This document shows, in pieces, positions 35,149 through 42,603 of a stretch of 48,492 bases of DNA. Source of the DNA: an uncultured Verrucomicrobia subdivision 3 bacterium (lineage in GTDB: Bacteria > Verrucomicrobiota > Verrucomicrobiia > Limisphaerales > UBA11358). The notes below the pieces were generated by a model. That model was not told where the DNA came from, ran no database searches, and saw nothing but the letters and a program-made list of their open reading frames with translations. The position numbers were made by a program, and so were the translations under genes. Within the stretch, counting starts at the first letter, position 1. Each line of letters starts with the position of its first letter. The DNA lies in contig CAISEZ010000047.1 of assembly GCA_903884535.1 (NCBI GenBank), positions 1-48,492 on the forward strand. The letters run 5' to 3'.

Positions 35149-37080
35149 ATGGAAAGCAAGCGTGGATTATTCCTTTGGCAGCTCGCGTGGATGTTTCTCA
35201 TCGCGCTGCCGGCATGGGCCGAAAACCCCGCGGTCAATCTGGCCGTGGATGCGACCGATGCGCCGAGTGGTCTGTTACATGCGCGGCTGCACATTCCCGC
35301 GTCGCCCGGTCCGCTCACGCTGTTTTATCCCAAATGGATTCCGGGCGAACATTCGCCCAGCGGCCCGGTCAATAATGTGACCGGCCTGCAGATCTCGGCG
35401 AACGGTGCGCGGGTGGACTGGCAGCGCGACGCGGAGGACATGTTTGAATTCCATCTTGTCGTGCCGGCGGGCGCGGACGCGGTGGACGTAGCATTTGACT
35501 TTTTGCTGGTGGCGGACGGCGGCGTTTATTCAGCCGGCGGCTCGTCCTCGGCGCATTTGCTCGTTCTGAGTTGGAACCAGCTGTTGCTTTATCCCAAAAC
35601 CGACGCCCCGCTGAAGCTTTCCTTCGCCGCGACGTTGACGCTGCCGGCCGGCTGGAACTTCGGAACCGCGCTGCCGATTGGAATTTCGACGCGAAGCAAA
35701 ACGGGTGAAATCGTGTTTGCTCCGGCACCACTGGAAACATTGATTGATTCGCCGGTGCTGGCCGGGGAATTTCTACGCACCGTCGCGCTGACGCCCGAGG
35801 AAAAAGTCCAGCACTTCATTCACATCGCGGCGGACAACGCCGCCGATTTCGACAAGCTGCCGCCGGAAGAAGAACAGTTTCCGCGTGTGACCAAACTTGT
35901 GCGTGAAGAAAACGCGCTCTTTGGCGCGCATCATTATCGCGACTACCATTTCCTGCTGACGGCCAGCGACGGCGTCGCGCATTTCGGGCTGGAACATCAT
36001 GAATCGAGCGACGACCGCGTGGGCGCGGATTATTTGACGGACGCCGACGCGCGAACATTGGATGCGGATCTGTTGCCGCATGAAATGTTTCATTCGTGGA
36101 ATGGAAAATTCCGCCGGCCCGCCGGCCTCGCCACGCCGGATTATCAGCAGCCGATGCGCGACGAACTGTTGTGGGTTTATGAAGGCCTGACGGATTATTA
36201 CGGAAAAGTCCTGGCGGCGCGCAGCGGTTTGCAGACGAATGATAATTTCCGCGAGGAAATCGCCCTGAACGCCGCGATGCTCGATCACCGCAGCGGCCGC
36301 CAGTGGCGTTCGCTCGCGGACACGACCGTCGCCGCGCAACTGCTTTACGATTCGCCCGGCAACGGCGCCAACCGCCGCCGCAGCGTGGATTTTTATCCGG
36401 AAGGCGATTTGATCTGGCTCGAGGCGGATACGATCATTCGCCGGCAAACCCAGGACAAAAAGTCGCTCGACGATTTTTGCCGCAAGTTTCACGGCGGCGA
36501 AAGTTCCGCGCCGCGCGTGTTGCCGTATACATTCGACGATGTGGTCGGCACGTTGAATTCGATCGCGCCGTTCGACTGGAAAGGATTTTTCCAAAAGCGC
36601 GTTTATGAAATCACCGAGCATGCGCCGCTCGGCGGGATTGAAAACAGCGGCTGGCGGCTGGCTTACACGAATGCCGTGCCGCCGCTCTTGAAGATTCGCG
36701 AATGCCAGCGCAAATACACCGACGTGAATTATTCGCTCGGCTTCACCGTTGCCAGCGAAGGCGGCATCGGCGACGTGCGCCCCGGTTCGGCGGCAGACGC
36801 CGCCGGGATTATCCAAGGCATGAAACTCATTGCCGTCAACAACCGCAGCTGGTCGGAAAAAATTCTTCGCGCGGCCGTGAAAGCCGCCGTGACCAACCGC
36901 GCGGCCGTTGATTTGCTCGTAAAGCGCGATGATTATTACCAGACGTGCAAAGTGGATTATCACGGCGGCGAAAAATATCCCGTCCTCGAACGCGACGCGG
37001 CCAAGCCCGATTTGCTGGACGAAATTTTGCAACCCCTCACGCCTGAACCCGGCACCAATGCGCCGGCAGCAAAAAAATAA
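35149..37080 (+). CDS. M61-family metallopeptidase with PDZ domain, exported
   Basis: 643 residues with a signal peptide (1-24, ending A-W-A). An N-terminal beta domain is followed by the gluzincin core: H-E-M-F-H with H311, E312 and H315, and the third ligand E345 in Y-E-G-L-T-D-Y-Y-G. A C-terminal PDZ-like domain is at about 545-615 (S-L-G-F-T-V...G-I-I-Q-G-M-K-L-I-A-V-N). This is the layout of M61 glycyl aminopeptidases, which trim Gly/Ala N-termini. Location is likely periplasmic. The DUF202 gene follows 4 bases after the stop. Confidence 0.9.
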   Translation: MESKRGLFLWQLAWMFLIALPAWAENPAVNLAVDATDAPSGLLHARLHIPASPGPLTLFYPKWIPGEHSPSGPVNNVTGLQISANGARVDWQRDAEDMFEFHLVVPAGADAVDVAFDFLLVADGGVYSAGGSSSAHLLVLSWNQLLLYPKTDAPLKLSFAATLTLPAGWNFGTALPIGISTRSKTGEIVFAPAPLETLIDSPVLAGEFLRTVALTPEEKVQHFIHIAADNAADFDKLPPEEEQFPRVTKLVREENALFGAHHYRDYHFLLTASDGVAHFGLEHHESSDDRVGADYLTDADARTLDADLLPHEMFHSWNGKFRRPAGLATPDYQQPMRDELLWVYEGLTDYYGKVLAARSGLQTNDNFREEIALNAAMLDHRSGRQWRSLADTTVAAQLLYDSPGNGANRRRSVDFYPEGDLIWLEADTIIRRQTQDKKSLDDFCRKFHGGESSAPRVLPYTFDDVVGTLNSIAPFDWKGFFQKRVYEITEHAPLGGIENSGWRLAYTNAVPPLLKIRECQRKYTDVNYSLGFTVASEGGIGDVRPGSAADAAGIIQGMKLIAVNNRSWSEKILRAAVKAAVTNRAAVDLLVKRDDYYQTCKVDYHGGEKYPVLERDAAKPDLLDEILQPLTPEPGTNAPAAKK

Positions 37081-37084
37081 TTTT

Positions 37085-37432
37085 ATGGAATCACCTGGCC
37101 AAATTAATTCGCCCGATAATCTCGACACCCAGACGTTCAACGAGGTGCAGTTGTTGCTCGCCGAAAAGCGCACCTCGCTGTCCGCCATGCGCACGGGCAT
37201 TGCCGTGTTTGCGTTTCCGCTGTCCGTGTTGAGCGTGCTTATTGCCACGTCCAAATCTTACGATGTCCGCGAGGTCCTGCACTGGCTGGTGCCGCTGGTG
37301 CTGCTCAATCTGGGACTGACGGTGCTTGGCATCTATCTCATCACCCGCGCCGTGATTCGCATCCAGCGTTACGACCGGCTGCTGGACAAGCTCAAAAGCA
37401 AAAGCGCCCGGCTCGCCGAACTGCTCGGCTGA
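37085..37432 (+). CDS. DUF202-like membrane protein
   Basis: 115 residues. The cytoplasmic N-terminus carries the DUF202 motif (N-E-V-Q-L-L-L-A-E-K-R-T-S-L-S-A-M-R-T-G-I-A). Two clear membrane helices follow at about 43-58 and 70-90, with a basic C-terminal helix. The same frame is open upstream inside the peptidase gene, but the ATG at 37085, 4 bases after that gene's stop, gives the family length. DUF202 proteins have no established function; some are fused to SPX-type domains in eukaryotes. It is likely co-transcribed with the M61 peptidase. Confidence 0.75.
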   Translation: MESPGQINSPDNLDTQTFNEVQLLLAEKRTSLSAMRTGIAVFAFPLSVLSVLIATSKSYDVREVLHWLVPLVLLNLGLTVLGIYLITRAVIRIQRYDRLLDKLKSKSARLAELLG

Positions 37433-37476
37433 AAATTTCTTTGGTTGCCGGCGGCCGCACTTGGTATTTTCCGCGC

Positions 37477-38172
37477 GTGATAACGTTCCTCATCGCCACG
37501 CGCAACGCCCACAAGGTCGGCGAAATCCGCGCCATCCTCGGGAGCTCATTTCAATTTCTCACGCTCAACGATTTTCCCGCCGCGCCGCCGGTAATCGAGG
37601 ACGCCGCGACGTTTGCCGGCAATGCGGCGAAGAAAGCCGGTGAACTGGCGCATTGGCTGGCAACGGAGAATTCAAAATTAAAAATTAAAAATTCAAAACC
37701 GGATTTTGTGCTCGCCGACGATTCCGGTCTGGAAGTGGAAGCGCTCGGCGGCCGGCCCGGCGTGCATTCCGCACGGTTCGCCGCCGAGGATGCCGCCGCG
37801 TCCGGCAACACGCCCGACGCCGACAACAACGCCAAGCTGCTGCGCCTGCTGCAAAATGTTCCCGCTGAAAAACGCACCGCGTGCTTCCGGTGCGTCATCG
37901 CCTGCGTGCCAGTGGTGGCGGCCAAAATTGAAAACGCGTCACCGGTTTGTTACGCGGAGGAACCGGCCTGGTCCACGTTTGACGGCGCGTGCGAAGGAAA
38001 AATTATTTTCGCACCTTCGGGCAAAAACGGTTTCGGCTACGACCCGCTGTTCGTGCCGGATGGTTTCGCGCAGACCTTCGCGGAACTCGGCGAGGATGTG
38101 AAAAACCAGTTGAGCCACCGGGCCAAGGCGCTGGCCAAGCTAAAAATTTTTCTGGATAACCGCGCGGCCTGA
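37477..38172 (+). CDS. rdgB: Non-canonical purine NTP pyrophosphatase (RdgB/HAM1)
   Basis: 231 residues from a GTG. It hydrolyses ITP, dITP and XTP and so keeps deaminated purines out of nucleic acids. Motifs are the N-terminal I-A-T-R-N-A-H-K-V-G-E-I, L-A-D-D-S-G-L-E-V, G-G-R-P-G-V-H-S-A-R and the C-terminal G-F-G-Y-D-P-L-F-V-P and L-S-H-R-A-K-A. An extra stretch of about 11 residues (64-74: E-N-S-K-L-K-I-K-N-S-K) encoded by A/T repeat words lies just before the D-D-S-G-L active-site strand. The GTG at 37477 is chosen because the conserved strand I-T-F-L-I-A-T starts at once. Confidence 0.93.
   Translation: MITFLIATRNAHKVGEIRAILGSSFQFLTLNDFPAAPPVIEDAATFAGNAAKKAGELAHWLATENSKLKIKNSKPDFVLADDSGLEVEALGGRPGVHSARFAAEDAAASGNTPDADNNAKLLRLLQNVPAEKRTACFRCVIACVPVVAAKIENASPVCYAEEPAWSTFDGACEGKIIFAPSGKNGFGYDPLFVPDGFAQTFAELGEDVKNQLSHRAKALAKLKIFLDNRAA
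37666..37698 (+). repeat. In-frame A/T-rich repeat in rdgB
   Basis: The words ATTCAAAATTAAAA, ATTAAAA and ATTCAAAA follow each other and encode N-S-K-L-K-I-K-N-S-K. This segment is absent from ordinary RdgB, between the second helix and the D-D-S-G-L strand. The frame is kept. Confidence 0.75.
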
Positions 38173-38181
38173 TTTGCGCTG

Positions 38182-39960
38182 TTATTTCTTCAACCGGAAA
38201 AAGGCACTGGCCATCGGCACGGGATTGGACACCGCGTTTTGAAAACCGGCCAGCGCGGCGGCATTGGTCACGGCCAGCCAATTGGCACCTGTCAGATTGG
38301 TGTTGACCTGCAACGCATACGCAAACGCCCAGCTCGGCCAGGCGATGACGTTGTTGGTGCCCGTGTGACTGACCTGCAACGACGGCATCACGGTCAGCGT
38401 GTTGCTGACCACGGAAGTGACGCCGAGACCGCTTTGGATCGTGACATAAATCGGAAAGTCGCCGGAATTAGTGTAGGTATGCGCGCCAAAAACCTGCTTG
38501 AATTTGGCCGCATTGGTGTTGATGACGCCGGCCGTGATGATGTTATCACCCCAATTGATGGCCGCAGAAAAATTCGTGACGGCGCTGCCGACCACGCCGT
38601 TGGTGAACGTGGCCAGCAATAGATTGGTGAACGGCACCAAAGTTTGTGGCGAGATGCTGGCCGGCTGCGCCGTGATCGGCGTGTCGCCAAAAATGAAGGT
38701 GCAGTTTTGTTGGCAATATGCCGGCAGCGGGCCGAACAGTGGATAATATTGGTAATAAGTCAGCCAATTTGAATTGGTGCTGACAATGAAATTTACACTC
38801 GTCGGACCGACATAATTATTTGTCGGCTTAACTAAAAACTGAAGTTGCCCCTGCGCATTGGTGAGATTGTAAGTCAGTGTATTTAAGATGCTGTTGGCGA
38901 CACTGCCGGAAGTTGCAGCATTGGTTTGTGAGGCGGCATTGCCGGGGAGTGAAAACCAATATAACGCCTCTCCGTCCAACTCCATGGCGGTGATAATATT
39001 TGTCAGCGTCACATTCACCGGTGCCACCAGATTGGTCACCGTGTTGCCGTAAAGAAACGGCTGGCCGTTACTGTTGGTATCGGCTGCGGTGGTCACCGTA
39101 AAAGTATTCGTGGCCCGGCCGCTGGCACCATCATCGGCAATGACTGTGATGGTGCCCGTGACGCCCACCCGATTGGTGGCGACGAGCGTCAGCGCCGCGT
39201 CGAACGTGTCCGGCACCCAGCCCGCCTGCGTGATGATGACATTCGCCAGCGGCCGGCTGTTCGCGTCCACCGCCGTGTTGTTAATATTCGAAAGAACATT
39301 GAACCCGCGCAGCAACTGGCCGAAAATCGCGTAATTAAAATCGCCGTAGCGGTAAGGCGCAACGGTGATGAAAAACTGCGAGCCGTCGGTGTTCTTGCCG
39401 GAATTGGCGAGCGCCAGTTGGCCGCTGCCGCTGAAGATCGCCTGCGGATTGAACTCGTCACTGTATTCAAACACCAGACCACCCGAGCCGTTGGTCAGCG
39501 GGTCGCCACCCTGATCCATAAAACCGGCAATGACGCGATGAAAAATGGTATTGCTGTTGTAAAAACCGGAGTCCGTCAGACCTTGAAACACCGCGACCGA
39601 GTGCGGCGCGTATTCCGGAAACAGCATGAAGGTCAGATTGCCCAAGTTCGTCACCGTCTGCGTGCCGCCCCGGAACGGCGTGGTGAACGCGCCCGGCGCA
39701 TTCGCGGCGGCGACCTGCACCACGTTCATTTTCCAGAACGGATTGTTCGTGTGCGCCACGATCGCGATGGCGTTGGTGCTGCTGATGAATGTGAAGGTCA
39801 GCGGCCGGCCGTTCGTCACGGTGACGGTGACGGGCACGATCAGCGATTTACCGGCCGGAATGACGGCGGCCGGAAGCGGATCAATCACCGGCGCGGCGAA
39901 AATGGAAACCGCGACCGTCAAAAACAGACCCAGCAGCGGACAAACAAACGGGTGCTTCAT
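38182..39960 (-). CDS. Secreted cyclophilin-type peptidyl-prolyl isomerase with long C-terminal extension
   Basis: 592 residues with a signal peptide (1-23). A beta-rich N-terminal part precedes the cyclophilin core at about 105-260: F-P-E-Y-A-P-H-S-V, I-F-H-R-V-I with catalytic R142, F-M-D-Q-G-G-D-P, G-S-Q-F-F-I-T at 193-199 and F-G-Q-L-L-R-G-F. About 330 further residues form PKD/Ig-like beta domains rich in Thr and Asn, closing with an end module A-L-Q-V-N-T-N-L...F-F-R-L. The frame is open upstream, but the ATG at 39958-39960 precedes the signal peptide. Envelope or extracellular folding of proline peptide bonds is the expected role; the substrate is unknown. It lies 20 bases after the phosphatase gene. 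Confidence 0.85.
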   Translation of the reverse strand: MKHPFVCPLLGLFLTVAVSIFAAPVIDPLPAAVIPAGKSLIVPVTVTVTNGRPLTFTFISSTNAIAIVAHTNNPFWKMNVVQVAAANAPGAFTTPFRGGTQTVTNLGNLTFMLFPEYAPHSVAVFQGLTDSGFYNSNTIFHRVIAGFMDQGGDPLTNGSGGLVFEYSDEFNPQAIFSGSGQLALANSGKNTDGSQFFITVAPYRYGDFNYAIFGQLLRGFNVLSNINNTAVDANSRPLANVIITQAGWVPDTFDAALTLVATNRVGVTGTITVIADDGASGRATNTFTVTTAADTNSNGQPFLYGNTVTNLVAPVNVTLTNIITAMELDGEALYWFSLPGNAASQTNAATSGSVANSILNTLTYNLTNAQGQLQFLVKPTNNYVGPTSVNFIVSTNSNWLTYYQYYPLFGPLPAYCQQNCTFIFGDTPITAQPASISPQTLVPFTNLLLATFTNGVVGSAVTNFSAAINWGDNIITAGVINTNAAKFKQVFGAHTYTNSGDFPIYVTIQSGLGVTSVVSNTLTVMPSLQVSHTGTNNVIAWPSWAFAYALQVNTNLTGANWLAVTNAAALAGFQNAVSNPVPMASAFFRLKK

Positions 39961-39980
39961 GCGAACCGGAAAAATAATGC

Positions 39981-40760
39981 TTATTTCAGCAGACTGCCAA
40001 TCTGAAGTTTTTTCCGCAGCAGACCGTTGTCGGCGCACATGGCGTAGCGGTATTTGCCGGGTGCGGGCAGCGTGTAAAATTCGCCGCCGGCATTTTCCAC
40101 CAGCAGGCTGCCGGCGGCCACGTCCCACAAATTGATGCGGCGCTCGACGTAGGCATCGAGCCGGCCGCAGGCGACGTAGGCGAGTTCCAGCGCGGCGGAA
40201 CCCATGATGCGGATTTTTTTGGTGCGCCGCGCCAGCCGCATCAGGTGCGGCATGCTTTTGTCCAGATTCTCTTTGCTCTTGGAAAAGCCCATCGCGACGA
40301 TGGATTCGGACAATTTTCCGCGCGTGCTGACGCGGACAATTTTTCCGTTCAAGCGCGTCGGCCCGCCTTTCACGGTCGTCCAGATTTCGTCCGTGAACGG
40401 ATCGTAAATCACGCCGACCACGGATTTTTGTTCATGTTCGAGCGCGATGGAAACGGCGGCGTGCGGCATGCCGTAAAAATAATTCACCGTGCCGTCAATC
40501 GGGTCCACGACCCAGCGATACGCGGCATTCATGTCGCCGGAAATACCCTCCTCGCCAAGCACGGGAATTTCGGGAAATACGCCGCGCAGGATTTTTTCGA
40601 TGAGCGCCTGGCAGCGCACGTCCAACTCCAGCTTGATGTCGTGCGCCTCGGCGCAATTGACGTGCTTGGGCTTGTGCCAGTTGGCGTGCATGATTTTGCC
40701 GGCGGCGCGGGCGGCGGTGACGGCGGTGGCGAGAGCGGTTTTCAAGGAAACGGTTTTCAT
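39981..40760 (-). CDS. Inositol-monophosphatase-family phosphatase
   Basis: 259 residues of the lithium-sensitive FIG superfamily. The first metal site is G-E-E-G, the second W-V-V-D-P-I-D-G-T-V-N-Y, and the C-terminal ligand is in L-W-D-V-A-A-G-S-L-L-V-E-N-A-G-G. The family covers inositol-1-phosphatase, CysQ-like PAP phosphatase and histidinol-phosphatase; sequence alone does not settle the substrate, but the motif spacing is nearest SuhB/HisN types. It is cytoplasmic. Its start follows the KefB-like gene by 6 bases and the cyclophilin gene follows after 20, so these three are probably one transcript. Confidence 0.88.
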   Translation of the reverse strand: MKTVSLKTALATAVTAARAAGKIMHANWHKPKHVNCAEAHDIKLELDVRCQALIEKILRGVFPEIPVLGEEGISGDMNAAYRWVVDPIDGTVNYFYGMPHAAVSIALEHEQKSVVGVIYDPFTDEIWTTVKGGPTRLNGKIVRVSTRGKLSESIVAMGFSKSKENLDKSMPHLMRLARRTKKIRIMGSAALELAYVACGRLDAYVERRINLWDVAAGSLLVENAGGEFYTLPAPGKYRYAMCADNGLLRKKLQIGSLLK

Positions 40761-40766
40761 AAAATA

Positions 40767-42479
40767 TTACGGAATGACTTCGCTGCGATTTTCGAGCTGT
40801 TGCAATTGTTCGCCGCGCTTGGCGTCCAGAAAATGTTTCTCGGTGGCTTCGAGAACGTGTAGCAGATTGGCAGCTTCGAGCAGACGCGGCGCGGTGACAA
40901 AACTCGCGCCAGCCGCGTAAAGCAACGGAATGTCCGACAGCAGTTCGGCGTGGACGACAATTTTGGCGGCGGGGTTTAGCTCGCGCAGTTGCCGGAGCAT
41001 TTTTAAATTATCCGCGCCCTTGAGCACGGTGTTCGACAGCGAGCAAATGATGATTTCCGCGTGCGAGGCACCGGCGTGATGCAGCACATCGCGGGCGGTG
41101 ATGTCGCCATAAACGGCGTGGATTTTGCGCTGCTTCAATTTTTCATGGACAACGGGATTGAAATCAATGACCACGATTTCGGGCAATAAATCCGGGCGTT
41201 CGCGGCTAATCTCCTCGATGAGAGAACTGGCCGTCCACGAAAAACCAAGGAGACAGATGCGGTGGATTTTTCGCGCGCTGTCGCTGTCGGCGGCGGTTTG
41301 ATCCAAGTCGTGAAGATCCAGCTTGTTCAGCCACGGAGTGATTTTTTGCAAAATGGAATTGCTGGCGAGCATCGCGTAGGTCGAGCCGACGGCGAGGAAC
41401 GCGAATGAAAACGCGGCGATGCCAATGGAGTTTTCCGAAACGTCGCCGCTCGTCCGACCGAGCGCCAGCAGCACGAGCGACAGCTCGCTCAATTGCGACA
41501 AGTTGATCGCCGGCAGCAGGCTGACGCGATAGCCCTGACGCATTTTGTAAAGGAGCGGGAATACGGTGACCAGCCGGCTGCCGACAAGGAACAGGCAGAA
41601 GAAAACGGTCCAGAGCAGATAGCTCCACGTCGGCAGCGGAATGATCATGCCGAGCGAAACAAAAAACAGTGTCACGAAAAAATCGCGGAGGCTGGTGACC
41701 TTCGCGCCGACATCGAGCGTGTAGGGAAACGTGGAGATCATCACGCCGGCGATCAGCGCGCCCATCGCCGGAGAAAGTTTCAGAAAATCCGCAAAACCGG
41801 CCAGCGCGAAACACCACGCCAGCGCACCGACCAAAACCAGTTCCGGCAGGCGCGCGATGAATTTAAAAACCGGCGGCAAGACGAAACGGCTCACCAAAAA
41901 GGCCACGGACAGCAGCAGAATCACATTGCCGAAAGCCTGCGCCAGCGGGCCGGCGGCAGGATTTTTCAAGTTCGGCTGGAGGGCGAGAAACAAAATGACG
42001 AACACGTCCTGCAACACCAAAACGCCAAGCGTGATGCGGCCCGCAAGCGTTTCGAGTTCGCGTTTGTCGTAGAGGATTTTGACGATGATAACCGTGCTGC
42101 TCATCGCCGCCGCGACCGCGAGATAAAGTGCCTCCAGCCGGTTTTGTGCGAGTCCGCAAAAACCGAACACCAGCCAACCCAGCAGCACGCAGCCGGCGAT
42201 TTGCACGATGGCCGTGACGGTGATGACCCGGCCGGCGTTCAGCATCCGTTTCAAATCAATCTCCAGTCCGATCATGAACAGCAGCAGCGACAGGCCGATT
42301 TCGGAAATGGTCTGGATGTCACGCGCGTCGGTGATGAACTTGAAGCCGTGCGGGCCGATGGCGAAGCCGGCGATGAGATACGCGAGCAGCAGCGGCTGAC
42401 GCGCCACCTGCGACGCCACCGCCACGACCCACGCGGCGATGATGCAGATGGCGATTTCAGTGACTAAACTTTGCTCCAT
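40767..42479 (-). CDS. KefB/CPA2-type cation:proton antiporter with RCK-like domain
   Basis: 570 residues. About twelve membrane helices (1-385) match the CPA2 Na+/H+ exchanger domain: P-L-L-L-A-Y-L-I-A-G-F-A-I-G-P, A-A-A-M-S-S-T-V-I-I-V-K and L-G-V-L-V-L-Q-D-V. A C-terminal Rossmann-like TrkA-N domain starts near 407 (R-I-C-L-L-G-F...I-V-V-I-D-F-N...V-Y-G-D-I-T). The nucleotide loop, normally G-x-G-x-x-G, reads G-F-S-W-T-A here, so NAD(H) binding is doubtful. It should exchange K+ or Na+ for H+. It is first of a probable three-gene operon. Confidence 0.88.
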   Translation of the reverse strand: MEQSLVTEIAICIIAAWVVAVASQVARQPLLLAYLIAGFAIGPHGFKFITDARDIQTISEIGLSLLLFMIGLEIDLKRMLNAGRVITVTAIVQIAGCVLLGWLVFGFCGLAQNRLEALYLAVAAAMSSTVIIVKILYDKRELETLAGRITLGVLVLQDVFVILFLALQPNLKNPAAGPLAQAFGNVILLLSVAFLVSRFVLPPVFKFIARLPELVLVGALAWCFALAGFADFLKLSPAMGALIAGVMISTFPYTLDVGAKVTSLRDFFVTLFFVSLGMIIPLPTWSYLLWTVFFCLFLVGSRLVTVFPLLYKMRQGYRVSLLPAINLSQLSELSLVLLALGRTSGDVSENSIGIAAFSFAFLAVGSTYAMLASNSILQKITPWLNKLDLHDLDQTAADSDSARKIHRICLLGFSWTASSLIEEISRERPDLLPEIVVIDFNPVVHEKLKQRKIHAVYGDITARDVLHHAGASHAEIIICSLSNTVLKGADNLKMLRQLRELNPAAKIVVHAELLSDIPLLYAAGASFVTAPRLLEAANLLHVLEATEKHFLDAKRGEQLQQLENRSEVIP

Positions 42480-42515
42480 GCGGACGGGAAATTAGAGGGA
42501 ATCGGCGGAAGAATA

Positions 42516-42595
42516 AATCACGAAATACACCAAACACACGAAAGGCCGGAAAAATTCCGGTGAGCTTTTTCGTGCGGTTCGTGTATTTCGTGGTT
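42516..42595. repeat. Intergenic long hairpin, CACGAAATACAC word
   Basis: 28-base arms at 42516-42543 and 42568-42595 are inverted copies with 4 mismatches (word CACGAAATACAC / GTGTATTTCGTG). An inner CCGGAA / TTCCGG pair surrounds the loop. It lies between valS and the KefB-like gene, both on the minus strand. Confidence 0.88.
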
Positions 42596-42603
42596 AAAGC
42601 AAA

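Noticed and set aside
35773..37254. 493-codon minus-strand frame opposite the M61 peptidase
   Set aside because: Antisense shadow; the plus strand has signal peptide, H-E-M-F-H and PDZ features.
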